Shown: positions 26,008 through 36,227 of the stretch, piece after piece
How the letters are laid out: each line of letters begins with the position of its first letter
Numbering within the stretch: position 1 is the first letter of the stretch
DNA from: JABFSA01 sp963827515
Lineage (GTDB): Bacteria; Acidobacteriota; Vicinamibacteria; Vicinamibacterales; UBA2999
DNA length: 64,000 nucleotides
Direction of reading: 5' to 3'
NCBI GenBank assembly: GCA_963827515.1
Contig: CAWHBF010000023.1
Span: 124,001-188,000 of the forward strand
Position numbers and translations under genes: made by a program
Notes under the pieces: model-generated
The model's database searches: none
Seen by the model: the letters and a program-made list of their open reading frames with translations, nothing else
Told to the model about the DNA's origin: nothing

Positions 26008-29000
26008 CTAGAAATCATACTTGACACCAAACTGAATGATGCGCGGCTCACCCTGTTGAGTCGTAATACGCCCAAAGGTGCCGGCGTTGAAGTTCAACTG
26101 CGGATTGCCCCAGTTGAAGCGGTTGAAGAGGTTGAACGTCTCGATGCGGACTTCCAACCGCTGCGTTCCGGTGACGTTGATCAGCTTCGACACGGCCAGG
26201 TTGACATTCCAATAATCCGGACCCACCACGGCATTGCGGGGAAGGTTGCCCAACGTGCCGGGCGCCGGCTGCGCGAATGCCGCCGGGTTGAAGTAGCTCG
26301 TCAGCGTCCGCTCCTCCGGATAGAAGTCATCGCTGACCTGGTTGGGGCGCTGGTTGCCGATGCCGGTGAACGCGTTGTCGATGCCGCTCAGAATGTTGAG
26401 CCGGCTGCCCGACTGCGCGGTCAGGATCCCCGAGAGCCGCCAGTGCGAGGCGAGCGCGCGCATCACGGCATTGGACAGTTCCGGCGTCTCGTATCCGACG
26501 GTCAGCGTCGCCAGGTGTTTCCGATCCTGGTCGCAATAGCCTTCGTCGTAGGCCGGATTGTTCGGATCCACGAGGCCGCCGCTGGTCTGGGTGAAGCGAA
26601 GGGTCGTCGCGATGCCGAAGCAGCGCGACAAGGTGTAGTTGCCATTGAGGCTCACGCCGGCCGTGGAGCGGCGCTGTGCCGACAGTTTCAGACCCCGGTA
26701 TTTCTGATAGCCCACGTCCGTGTGGAGATCCAGCCCGCCGATGAACGCGGCCTCCGTCGGGTTCTGCTGATACAGCACGCGCCGGAAGTTCAGGTTGGCG
26801 TTCGTCGAGCACACCGGGTACGTCACACCGTTGCGAAGCGTGCAGGGCCCAAGGCCCATGTAGATCCCTGGGTTCATCGAAATCGGCGCCCACAATCGAT
26901 CCGAATAGCTCCCCAGATAGCTGGCGCTCACGCCCCACTGCGAGCCGAGTTGCTGCTCGACCGTGACGTTCCACGACTGCACCCGCGGCGAGTTGATGCC
27001 GGGATCCATCGTGCCGAAGCCGCCGAAGGGCACATACGGGGTCGTGGGCCCGGTCACGATGGGATGGGGGTCACCACCGACGGATCGATACGGGTCGTCC
27101 AGCAGGCCTGGAGGATCGACCAGCGTCGAGCGGTTGCCGAACGGCGGGGCGGACGAGTTGATGTTGTGGTACTCGCCGGACATGAAGTCATACCCCATCG
27201 AATAGGACGACCGCACCGCCAGGCGGCCATCGCCGTGGACGTCCCACGCCACGCCCAGGCGCGGCGCCAGGTTCCACCACTGAACCTCCAACCCCGTCTG
27301 TCCAGGCGGAAAGCCCTCGTCTCCCGGATAGATCAAGCCGGCCGGCGCATTGAGGAACACCTGGCTCTTGATCACCTGCTCGAAATTCTCCATCTTGAAG
27401 ATGGCGATCGCGTTGTTCACGACGTTCTGGCCGAAGTAGGGCTCCCACCGGGCGCCGACGTTGACCGTCACGCGGCTCGAGGCACGCCACGAGTCCTGCG
27501 CATACAACCCCATGTGCCAGTTGTTGACCAGCACCTTGTTGGGACCGCCGTGCTCGACGCTGGTGACGCGGCCGACGAGCAGGTCCGCGAGTCCCAGGCC
27601 GGTGGCCGACCCATTGAAGATCCAGTTCCCATTGGCGCGCGACGTGGACGTGAGGTCGCCCTCGAAGTAGTTCAGGTTGGCGCCGAAGCCGAACTGATGA
27701 TTGCCTCGTACGACCGTGAGGTCTTCAGCAAGCTGATAGGTGTCGTTCAGGAACAGCGCCTTGGCCGTGTTCGTGTCATACGTCAGGAAGCCGCCGGTGA
27801 CGTTGACCGTCATGTACCCAGGCACGTAGGCGTAAAGGTTCGCCCCGATGTCCTTCGGCGAGAAGAACGGCGTCTGGAAGACGTCAACCTTGCCTATGTT
27901 GACCGCCACCCGCAGGGCGTTGACCATCGACGAGCTGAGCACCGTGGTCGCGCCGAAGGTCGTCGAGTGGGACGACATGTCCGAGCCCTTGGCGGAGGTC
28001 TTGAGAATGTTGTCGGTCCCGCCGGCGTAGCCAGGCTTCTCGGTAAAGTGAGTCAAGCAGGTACCGGCCGAAGAACGAGTGCTTCGTACCGGTCTGATAG
28101 TCGATCCTGGCGAGCGTCTGCGCCTCGTCGGCGTCTGCCGGGGCGTCGTACGTAATCTGGCCGCACGGGTCGGTCGTGCTCGGCAACCGCTTCGCCAGAT
28201 TTACCGCGGCCGGACTGAACAGCGCGGGATTGATCTGATTGTTCACGTACGGCGCCCGCAAGGCCACCTGCCGGCCTCCGTTGCACGCCGGCGACGTGAA
28301 CGCCGTGAAATCACCCGCCAGCATCGCGGGAGTGGGGACGTAGGCGATGTTCGACGGCGGACTCCTGCGGATCGGGGTGGCCTGATACGCGCCGAAGAAG
28401 AAGAGCCGGTCCCGCAGGATCGGACCGCCCAGCGTGCCACCGTATTGGTTCCGCTTGAGGCCGTCGTCCCTGCGTTTGCCGTCCGGGCCAATCGAGGCAA
28501 ACGGACTCGTCGCGTTGAACCGATGGTGGCGCAGGAACTCAAACGCATTCCCCGAGAACCGGTTGGTGCCTGACTTGGTCACGGCGTTGACCGCCGCCGC
28601 CGACTTGAAGCCGTTCTGGGCGGAGAGGCCGCTCGTCGCCACCCGGAACTCCTGGAGCGCGTCGGGAAACGGCAGCGGCAGGTTCACGTTCTCCTGCGGG
28701 TTGTTGTGCGTCGCGCCGTCAAGCGTGTACCCGACGCCGGTCTCCAGCCCACCCGCCACCGCGATCCGCACGCCGCCCGGCTGCACCCGGTTCGTCGCGG
28801 TCCCCGTTTGCACCGCGGCACCCGACAGCACGAGCAGGTCCGTCACCTGGCGGCCCTGGAGCGGCAACTCGACGATCCGCTCCTGCTCGACGACCGAGCT
28901 GATCCCGGCGCTGCGGACGTCCACCAGCGGCGCCGCCGCTTCGACCGTGACCGTCTCCTCGAGCGACCCAAGCTCGAGGGCGGCGTTCACCGTCGGCGTG

Positions 29001-29314
29001 GCGCCGACCGTCAACACAAGCCCCGTCTGCACGTAGCTCTTGAAGCCCTGGAGCGATACCTCCAAGCGATACGGGCCCGTCGGCAGGTTCGAAATCAAGT
29101 AGTTGCCGTCGCCGTCGGTGACGACGGTCCGCACGAGTCCGGTGGCCGTCTGCGTCGCGGTCACGGTAACACCCGGGAGCACCGCGCCACTGGAATCGGT
29201 CACACGGCCATTGAGCTCAGCTGTAGACTGCGCCCACGCGGGCGTCGTGGCCAGAACCGTGGTGAACAAAGCGACGAACGCGAGGGTGGTGACCCCCCGT
29301 GCTGCACGCGTCAT
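26008..29314 (-). CDS. TonB-dependent receptor, Oar-like (one frameshift)
   Basis: A receptor of about 1100 residues. The signal peptide ends TPAWAQ, followed by ELNGRVTDSSGAVLPGVTV (carboxypeptidase-regulatory-like domain), the plug with IVELPLQGRQVTDLL and AVNAVTKSGTNRFSG, and a long barrel ending FGVKYDF. The frame breaks near 28050: FFGRYLL must join THFTEKPGYAGGTDN in the next frame. All else is open, so one indel explains it. It is most similar by eye to the receptors at 48562 and 52185, sharing GGPI-RD-LFFFG and the LAGDFTAF segment. Upstream is a 20-base tandem repeat; downstream are the DUF6152 and secreted-protein genes, forming a three-gene cassette. Confidence 0.85.
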
Positions 29315-29333
29315 AGATTTGCTTCTCCCTTAC

Positions 29334-29373
29334 TCTGCGGTTTCGGGACGTGCTCTGCGGTTTCGGGACGTGC
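29334..29373. promoter_or_regulatory. Exact 20-bp tandem repeat upstream of a receptor gene
   Basis: TCTGCGGTTTCGGGACGTGC occurs at 29334-29353 and again at 29354-29373, directly abutting, 20 bases upstream of the receptor start at 29314 (minus strand). The position fits paired regulator sites or a local duplication in the leader. Confidence 0.5.
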
Positions 29374-29447
29374 CTTGACGATGAATTGAACGCTGTATAG
29401 CACCCGACTTTCGGGCTTGTCAACGCGCGAACGGGCAGTTGTCAAAG

Positions 29448-29491
29448 CGAAATAGCAATGTCCCCGTTCTTAACGAAATAGAAATGTCCCC
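29448..29491. repeat. Two near-identical 18-bp direct repeats
   Basis: CGAAATAGCAATGTCCCC (29448-29465) and CGAAATAGAAATGTCCCC (29474-29491) differ at one base and are 26 bases apart. The wording resembles sequences seen near insertion-sequence ends in other genomes (recollection, untested). The gap from 29315 to 29624 otherwise has only the tandem repeat and no gene. Confidence 0.5.
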
Positions 29492-29624
29492 TTGTGATGG
29501 CCTGTGGACGCTGTGCGAAACGCGTCGGCGCGTTTGGCAAGGCGCGGTGGGCGCGTCTGCGCGTCCACGGGGCCGGCGTCTGGGCGGAGTCGGTTCGCCA
29601 CGAGCCGCGCGTCGTTCGCATCGC

Positions 29625-29959
29625 TCAGAGCCTTCCCGCCTTCGCTGGAGTTCCGGCCGCGGCCGGAGGAGGCACGGAGCGCAGGCCCTCGGGCGTCACG
29701 AGATAGATTTGGCGGCGCGGCTGATCTGAATCGTCCGCTTCTCGTCGTGCTGTTTGAGCAGGACCATGTCCTGAGACTCAAAACGTTCACGTGCACCCTT
29801 GACGAAGGTGACGTCTCGGTCTTCTGGTCGCCAGTCGTGTAGGTGGTCTTGAACCGGACACTGCGGCGCGGGCGGCGGCGGAGGAGGAGCGGGTGCAGCA
29901 ACGGGCGGTCCATCTCCTGGCGATTGAACGGAGACCCAGCCCGTCTTGGGTTCTTGCTC
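29625..29959 (-). pseudogene. Remnant of a small exported-type protein, two frame breaks
   Basis: Three frames give one plausible protein in order: SVRFKTTYTTGDQKTE (first frame, about 29800-29850), then VTFVKGARERFESQDMVLLKQ and HDEKRTIQISRAAKS (next frame, to about 29705), then YLVTPEGLRSVPPPAAAG ending at TGA 29625. Continuous sense across shifts at about 29800 and 29705 argues for a decayed gene. An upstream proline-rich stretch (PPVAAPAPPPPPPAP) is open in the middle frame. No start codon is apparent. Function is unknown; the neighbouring repeats suggest this segment was disturbed by a mobile element. Confidence 0.5.
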
Positions 29960-30170
29960 CTACGGGGACACGACACCCGCCGCGGGGCTGATGCTCACTC
30001 CACAACGAATTCAAAAGGATCGCCGCAGCGAGTTGATCGGGCCCACCGCGTGTCCTCGCTGCCGAACCGTGACCGTCCTGGCCGTAGGTCAGGACACCCG
30101 AACAGCCGAGATGCCAAAGCAACTAGCGTCGGTTCGACTGGTGCAGACTTTGCTGCGCCTAGCTCCAGTG

Positions 30171-30995
30171 ATGACGATGTCCCGTGGACGCGCGTGGCGG
30201 TTTCGCGCCGCGCGCTGGACCGTTGCTGTCTTGCTCGTAACGATGGGCACACCGGTGCTCGGTCAGACCGCCGAAGCCCAGACGGGCGCGGACCCCCGTC
30301 GCCCTGGCGTCCCGAGCGCCGACTCGGCTACGCCCGACTTCCTCTTTGGTAGACCGGACGGCTGGGTTGGGGTTCGGGCCGGGTGGCACATCATGAGGGG
30401 CCAGAGCGACTGGTACGATTTCGTCTCTGACCAGCTCACCATAGACGACGACGCATTCAATACCGCCGAGCTCTCGGCTGACGTTGGAGTCACGATTTCA
30501 TCTCGGGTCGACGCTGTGGCAGGCGTCGCGTTCACCCGCGCCAGCGTACCATCCGAGTACCGACGCCTCGTGGACAACAACCGACTGCCCATCAACCAAG
30601 AAACAGAGCTTCGCATGGTGAACGTCACCGGAAGCGCGAAGATCGCGCTACGGAGCCGGGGCCGGGAAGTGGGCCGGTTGGCGTGGGTGCCAAGCGACCT
30701 GGTGCCCTTCGTGGGCGCCGGGGGCGGCGCCTTGCACTATGCTCTCGACCAGTCGGGCGACTTCGTGGATTTTAGGGACTCCCGGGTCTTCACGGGTACT
30801 TTTCGATCAAGCGCCTGGACCCCGAGCGCCCATGTATTTGGCGGCGTGGATATTCGGGTGCTCCGCCGAATCCTTATTTCGGTCGATGGACGTTATCAGT
30901 GGGCGGCAGGCCCCTTGGGCAGTACGTGGATAGACTTCGATCCCGTCGATCTCTCAGGCTTTAAGCTGTCGGCGGGGGCGCACTTTATCTTCTAG
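30171..30995 (+). CDS. Probable outer-membrane beta-barrel protein
   Basis: About 274 residues. The frame is open well upstream, but the signal peptide (RAWRFRAARWTVAVLLVTMG, ending VLGQ) begins at ATG 30171 or 30177. The mature chain has alternating strands such as WVGVRAGWHIMRG, ELSADVGVTISSRVDAVAGV, VPFVGAGGGALHYAL and HVFGGVDIRVLRRILISVDG, ending in GAHFIF with the C-terminal Phe expected for BAM substrates. It looks like an OmpW/OmpA-barrel-sized porin of 8-10 strands. It is 65 bases upstream of another exported protein gene on the same strand and may form an operon with it. The ligand is unknown. Confidence 0.72.
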   Translation: MTMSRGRAWRFRAARWTVAVLLVTMGTPVLGQTAEAQTGADPRRPGVPSADSATPDFLFGRPDGWVGVRAGWHIMRGQSDWYDFVSDQLTIDDDAFNTAELSADVGVTISSRVDAVAGVAFTRASVPSEYRRLVDNNRLPINQETELRMVNVTGSAKIALRSRGREVGRLAWVPSDLVPFVGAGGGALHYALDQSGDFVDFRDSRVFTGTFRSSAWTPSAHVFGGVDIRVLRRILISVDGRYQWAAGPLGSTWIDFDPVDLSGFKLSAGAHFIF

Positions 30996-31060
30996 CATGT
31001 GCCTGCGATAGGTCGCGCGACGGGACACCAGTATTGGAGCTTCGAAAGGACGAACGCGTA

Positions 31061-32321
31061 ATGAGATCTCTTGTCCTCACCGTCGCATGCCTCTTCGTGG
31101 CCGTTCACGCGCACACCCAGACATTCGTGGACCCTCGCTGGACGCCCTTCCTCGGCTGCTGGGATCTGGTGGTGCAGGACGCCCCTCCAACGAGACGCGA
31201 CCCGGACCGTAGGGCGGAGGCCGAGCGTGACCCGAGTGTCCACGAAGGACACTCCGCCCAGGTCTGTGTCGCGCCGGACGGAGCGGGAGTCACTATGAGC
31301 ACCACCGTCGCCGACCGTCCGGGTCCTGGTGCAGACTCTCATCGCCGACGCACCTGCCCGCTCGATCGACGATGACACCTGCCGTGGTACCGAACGGGCG
31401 GAGTGGTCACGCGACGGACAGCGCCTCTTTTCCCGAGCGACGCTCTCTTGCCCTGGCGAACCTGACCGATCGGTGAGCGGCATCACGCTCATGTCAGGCG
31501 ACGGACAGTGGATCGATGTGCAGTCAGTCACCGTCGCGTCTCGAGAGAACGTGCGCGTGCGCCGCTATCGACGAAGTGCCGAGCAGGCGGTTGGTCCGGG
31601 CTCTGCGACCGCTTCGCGGATGCCAGTGCAAGAGGCCGATGCACGATTGAGCATTGAGGACGTCATCGAAGCGAGCCGTGAGATCTCGTCTGGGACCCTC
31701 GAGGCCGCGCTCATCGAATCCCGCGCCCGTTTCGGATTGACAGGCAGGACACTTCTCACCCTTGATGATGCGGGCGTCCCGGATAGCGTGACAGACCTGA
31801 TGGTGGCCCTCTCGTACCCCAGCAAATTCGTCGTGACACGCACATCCCGCGACGACCGCCTGGCCTCGGTCGATCCGTACGCGTACGCCGGCCCTTGGGG
31901 CTCGAGTGACTATCTTGTCGGAGCATTGGACGCCGCGGCGCACTACGGTTTCTACTTCGACTCCGGCTACTACTATTCACCCTTCGGCTATGCCTACCTT
32001 CGAACCTACCCGGTCCTCATCGGCGGTGGCGGCTTCGATACGAGCGCCGGTTCTGCCGAAGTAGTACCTTTGGAGCAAGGACGTGTCATCGATGGACTCG
32101 GATACACGAGGGTCTTGCCGACGCGCGAAGCCGAGCCGTTGACCGCGAACGATGGGTCGAGGTCCACTCGCGGCACGTCGGACAGGGGGGCCGTGGCCCC
32201 AACCGGCTACACCGACAGCGGCGCCAACTCAAATGGTTCCGGCGGCGCCACGAATACCGGCGGCTCGAGCGGCAGCGTCGGTTCGAGCAGCGACTCCGGG
32301 CGTACGGCGGTACCGCGCTAG
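31061..32321 (+). CDS. Exported protein of unknown function (frameshifted)
   Basis: ATG 31061 starts a signal peptide (MRSLVLTVACLFVAVHAHTQ), then FVDPRWTPFLGCWDLVVQD. The frame ends at 31375, but near 31300-31330 the next frame takes over (VLVQTLIADAPARSIDDDTC) and continues to 32321. The combined chain of about 420 residues has a middle helical region (LSIEDVIEASREISSGTLEAAL, then LTLDDAGVPDSVTDLMVALSYP), a Tyr/Gly-rich stretch (YGFYFDSGYYYSPFGYAYL) and a Ser/Gly/Asn-rich tail. I recognise no family with confidence. It follows the barrel protein gene and converges with uup. Confidence 0.65.
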
Positions 32322-32347
32322 CGTTTGGGCGGGGGACGTTTAGAAGT

Positions 32348-34165
32348 CTACCCTTTGGCGCGAGACTCCAGCTCATCCCAGCGCGCGTAGGCATCGAGGA
32401 GCTCCTGCTGCAGCGTATCCAGGCGCGCCAGCGTCTGGTGAATGGCCTCCGCGCTCTCCTTGTAGAATCCGGATCCCGCAACGACAGCATTGAGCCGCTG
32501 CTGTTCGAGTTCCATGTCGTCAATCTGCTTGGGCAGGCGATCGAGCTCCTGCTGCTCCTTGAACGACGGCTTCTTGCGACCAGGGATCGGCGGTGGCGGC
32601 GATGAGAGCGTGGAAGTCCTTGCAGGCTGGCCCCCGGCGTTCGCCGCAGCGAAAGGTTTCGTCGGTTCGAGATGGCGCCGTTGCCTGAGCCAGTCGGTGT
32701 AGCCGCCCACGTATTCCTGCACCCGCCCTTCTCCTTCGAAGACCAGCGTGCTCGTCACCACATGATCGATGAACGCCCGATCGTGGCTCACGAGAAGCAA
32801 CGTGCCCGGCCAGTCCACCAGAAGTGCTTCCAGGAGTTCGAGCGTCTCGATGTCGAGATCGTTGGTCGGCTCGTCCAGGACCAGAAGATTCGCTGGCCGG
32901 GTGAACAGGCGCGCCAGCAGAAGCCGGTTGCGCTCCCCGCCCGAAAGAGCCTTGACGGGCGAGGCAACGCGCTCGGCCGGAAAGAGGAAGTCGCGCAGGT
33001 ACCCATGCACGTGCTTCGGCTGGCCGTTCACGGTCACCATGTCGTGCCCATCGGCCACGGTATCGAACACCGTGCGCTCGGGATCAAGTTGCTCGCGCTG
33101 CTGATCGTAGTACGCGATCTGCACGTTCGCGCCCTGCCGAACCTCGCCGGCATCCGGCGCCAACTCACCCAGCAGCAGGCGCAGCATTGTCGTCTTGCCA
33201 GATCCGTTCGGCCCGATGAGGCCCACACGATCCCCGCGCATGATTCGCATCGACAGGCCGGACACCACTCGGTTCGACCCGAACGCTTTCGAGACCCCTT
33301 CCACCTCGAGAACGAGCTGACCCGAACGATCGCCGACCTCCGCTTGCAATCGCACGGAACCCGCCTGGACGCGTCGATCGGCTCGCTCGCTCCGCATCGC
33401 GACCAGTGCCCGCACACGTCCCTCGTCGCGTGTGCGCCGCGCCTTGATCCCCTGACGCAGCCAGGTCTCCTCCCCGGCCAATCGCTTGTCGAACTTCGCG
33501 TTCTGCACCGCTTCCGTCGCGAGCGCAGCCTCCTTGTTGCGAAGGAAGGTGGCATAGTCGCCAAGCCAGGATGAGAGCCGACCGCGGTCGAGCTCGATGA
33601 TGCGCGTGGCGACGCGCTGCAGGAACACGCGGTCGTGCGAGACGAATATGACGGCGCCGGGATAGTCGAGCAGGAATGTCTCCAGCCACGTCATCGCCTC
33701 GATATCCAGGTGATTGGTCGGCTCGTCAAGAAGCAGCAGGTCGGGCTGGCCGACCAACGCGCGGGCAAGAAGCACCCGGCGCCTCCAGCCGCCGGAGAGG
33801 ATGGCGACGCTGACGTCGCGGTCCAGGCTCAGTCGCGAGAGAATCTGCTCCACCCGCGACTCGCGCTGCCATTCGTCGTCCCCCAGGTCCTCGAGTCCCT
33901 CGGACACGACGTCGAACACCGACCGCGTATCCTGGAGCGCCGCGTCCTGCGCCAGCCTCCCGATGCGCCGGCCGGGCTGCCTCCAGACGCTACCGACGTC
34001 CGGCGCGAGATCGCCCCCGAGCACCTGCAGCAGTGTGGACTTGCCGGCGCCGTTGCGTCCGATCACGCAGAGACGTTCCCCTGTCTCGATCTGAAGGCTC
34101 GCGGCGTCGAGCAGCGGCAAGTGTCCGTACGCGATCGAGACTTTATCGAGCGATAGCAGTGGCAT
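32348..34165 (-). CDS. uup: ABC-F ATPase, Uup-like
   Basis: A 605-residue soluble double ABC ATPase. Domain 1: GRNGAGKST at about 36-44, LSGGWRRRVLLARAL, LLLDEPTNHLDIEA. Domain 2: GPNGSGKTT, LSGGERNRLLLARL, LVLDEPTNDLDIET. After a proline-rich linker (SSPPPPIPGRKK) the last 85 residues form a coiled coil (ELDRLPKQIDDMELEQQRL onward), the Uup C-terminal domain that binds DNA or branched structures. Uup suppresses transposon excision and helps ribosome assembly. It lies next to recQ on the same strand, which suits a genome-maintenance role. The ORF is intact. Confidence 0.9.
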   Translation of the reverse strand: MPLLSLDKVSIAYGHLPLLDAASLQIETGERLCVIGRNGAGKSTLLQVLGGDLAPDVGSVWRQPGRRIGRLAQDAALQDTRSVFDVVSEGLEDLGDDEWQRESRVEQILSRLSLDRDVSVAILSGGWRRRVLLARALVGQPDLLLLDEPTNHLDIEAMTWLETFLLDYPGAVIFVSHDRVFLQRVATRIIELDRGRLSSWLGDYATFLRNKEAALATEAVQNAKFDKRLAGEETWLRQGIKARRTRDEGRVRALVAMRSERADRRVQAGSVRLQAEVGDRSGQLVLEVEGVSKAFGSNRVVSGLSMRIMRGDRVGLIGPNGSGKTTMLRLLLGELAPDAGEVRQGANVQIAYYDQQREQLDPERTVFDTVADGHDMVTVNGQPKHVHGYLRDFLFPAERVASPVKALSGGERNRLLLARLFTRPANLLVLDEPTNDLDIETLELLEALLVDWPGTLLLVSHDRAFIDHVVTSTLVFEGEGRVQEYVGGYTDWLRQRRHLEPTKPFAAANAGGQPARTSTLSSPPPPIPGRKKPSFKEQQELDRLPKQIDDMELEQQRLNAVVAGSGFYKESAEAIHQTLARLDTLQQELLDAYARWDELESRAKG

Positions 34166-34200
34166 GGATATCTTCTAGAGCAGTCAAAGCTCGTTTCAAC

Positions 34201-34266
34201 AAGCCACAGAGTCGCAGAGACACGGAGCATTCTGGTTTTCTCTGTGACTCAGTGTCTCTGTGGCTT
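34201..34266. repeat. Imperfect inverted repeat of CACAGAG units
   Basis: The left arm (34201-34227) starts AAGCCACAGAG and continues with CAGAGACACGGAG; the right arm (34240-34266) ends CTCTGTGGCTT. The outer 11 bases pair exactly. It lies between the stop of recQ (34270) and the start of uup (34165). Confidence 0.65.
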
Positions 34267-34269
34267 TGT

Positions 34270-36103
34270 TTACGACGCGTGCGCGCGGATCGCCGCGAGG
34301 AATGTTTCGCCGAGATCGTCGGCCTTGCGCGCGCCGATCCCTTTGACCGAACGCAGCGCGTCGAGCGAGTCGGGCCGTAGCCTGGCCATCTCACGAAGTG
34401 TGGCGTCGTGAAAGATGACGTAGGGCGGGACACCCCGCTGGCGAGCCATCTCGAGCCGCACTGCGCGGAGGCGCTCGAAGAGTCCGCGGTCCACGTCCTG
34501 CCACGACTCGGTCTCGACGCGCGACCGCAGTGCGTGGCAGATCCCGACGTGGCGGACGCTGGCGCGCGAGCGACAGACCCGGGCAACTGGTCGCGTCCCG
34601 CAAGAGACCCATCCCCTTCGCCGTCAGCTCGATCACGGCATAGGCATCGTCTGTGAGACGCAAGAGTCCGAGCGCCGTGAGCTGCTGGATGTAACCGCGC
34701 ACTTCCGCCACGGAGGCCTGCGGCAGCAGGCCGAATGTGCTGAGCTTGTCGTGACCTCGTGCCAGCACCTGTTCGCTGGCGTGTCCGCGTAGCACGCTGG
34801 CCACGTGCACGGCGCCGAATCGCTGTCCGACGCGCGCGACGCACGAAAGAATCTGACGCGCCAGCGTCGTGGCGTCGCCCGCCGCCTCGAGCTCGCCAAG
34901 ACAATAGTCACACGCGCCGCAGTCAGCCTTGTCATAGCGGTCCCCGAAGTACTCGGACAGATGCCGATGCCGGCACCCGACGCTCGCCGCGTACTGCTCC
35001 ATCTGCCGAAGGAGCGTTCGCGTAGCGTCGGTCAACTCGCCGTTGGCTTCCAGCATCACTCGCCACTTCATGAAGTCAGCGGCCGAGTAAATCAGCAGAC
35101 ACTCCGCTTCGAGACCATCGCGGCCCGCCCTCCCAGACTCCTGCTGGTAGTGCTCAACCGAACGCGGGGCCCCGGCGTGCACGACGAACCGCACGTTTGA
35201 CCGATCGATCCCCATGCCGAAGGCGACCGTTGCCACGATGACGTCGACCCGCTCGCTGAGAAACGCATCCTGGTTCGCGGTGCGTTCGGCCTCGCCGAGT
35301 CCCGCGTGATACGGCAACGCGGGAGTGCCCTCGGCGCTCAGCCAGGCTGCGAGCGCATCGACTTCGCGCCGTGACGTGCAGTAGATGATGCCGGCCTCTC
35401 GCCGATGGCGCGCCAGCACGTCCTGGATCTGGCGCTTCAGCACCGCTCTCGGCAGGACCCGGTACAGCAGGTTCGGGCGGTCGAAGGAGCCAACGAGCAC
35501 ATGCGGGTCCCGTAGGCCAAGCTGTGCGGTGATGTCGTCCCTGACCCGTGCGGTCGCCGTCGCCGTGTAGGCATGAACGCTGATGCCTGGGAGAAGCTCG
35601 CGCAACCGCGCGAGCTGACGGTACTCGGGTCTGAAGTCATGTCCCCACTGGCTGATGCAGTGCGCCTCGTCCACCGCCACGAAGGTGACTCCGCATGATG
35701 CGAGAAGCGCAAGAAAGCTCTCGCTGCCGTCACCGACCAACCGCTCGGGTGAGACATAGAGAAGCCGGTAACGCCCTTCCCGGAGGCCCGTCGCCACGAC
35801 TCTCTTTTCGGCCGAGCTGAGCGAGCTGTTGTAGAGCCCCGCCGGCACGCCGTTGCCGACGAGCGTGTCCACTTGATCCTTCATCAAGGAAATGAGAGGC
35901 GACACGATCACGGCAAGACCGGGCCGGATGGACGCGGGCGCCTGAAAGCAGAGCGACTTGCCGCCACCGGTCGGCAGCACGACGAGTGAGTCTCGACCTT
36001 CGAGCACCGCGTCCATGGCTTCGCGCTGGAGCGGTCGGAATGCTGTGTATCCCCAGTAACGTGCGAGCGCGTCCTCTAGAAGAGAGATGGTCAACGCTCC
36101 CAT
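34270..36103 (-). CDS. recQ: ATP-dependent DNA helicase RecQ (frameshift before HRDC)
   Basis: ATG 36103 starts MGALTISLLEDALARYWGY. Helicase motifs: FRPLQREAMDAVL, LPTGGGKSLCFQ, DEAHCISQWGHDFRPEY, TATATARVRDD, FGMGIDRSNVRFV and QESGRAGRDG. The zinc site is CRHRHLSEYFGDRYDKADCGACDYC in pieces at about residues 380-405. The frame is lost near 34570-34640 after the winged-helix part; the other frame carries the HRDC domain (LFERLRAVRLEMARQRGVPPYVIFHDATL) to TAA 34270. Because recQ is a maintained repair gene and both parts are well conserved, a sequencing indel is a reasonable explanation. If real, the protein would lose its HRDC domain but keep helicase activity. It is divergent to the lipoprotein gene at 36228. 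Confidence 0.85.
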
Positions 36104-36227
36104 GATCCCACGCTTCTCGTTCGCGACGGTCGAGGTGTCGCGAATCCGATGGCGAGCCGTCGATCGCGATTGACCCTGCAGGGGTTCAGGACGTATGGTC
36201 TGGGCGACTCGGAATGGGAGAGATGCC

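Noticed and set aside
26056..28155. A 699-codon open frame on the plus strand opposite the receptor
   Set aside because: Arg/Val/Glu-rich mirror of a real gene; the minus strand carries a full receptor with known motifs. GC-rich DNA opens such frames often.
29439..29729. Plus-strand frame of 96 codons over the direct repeats
   Set aside because: Arg-rich, starts inside the repeats, and opposes the remnant that makes better sense on the minus strand.
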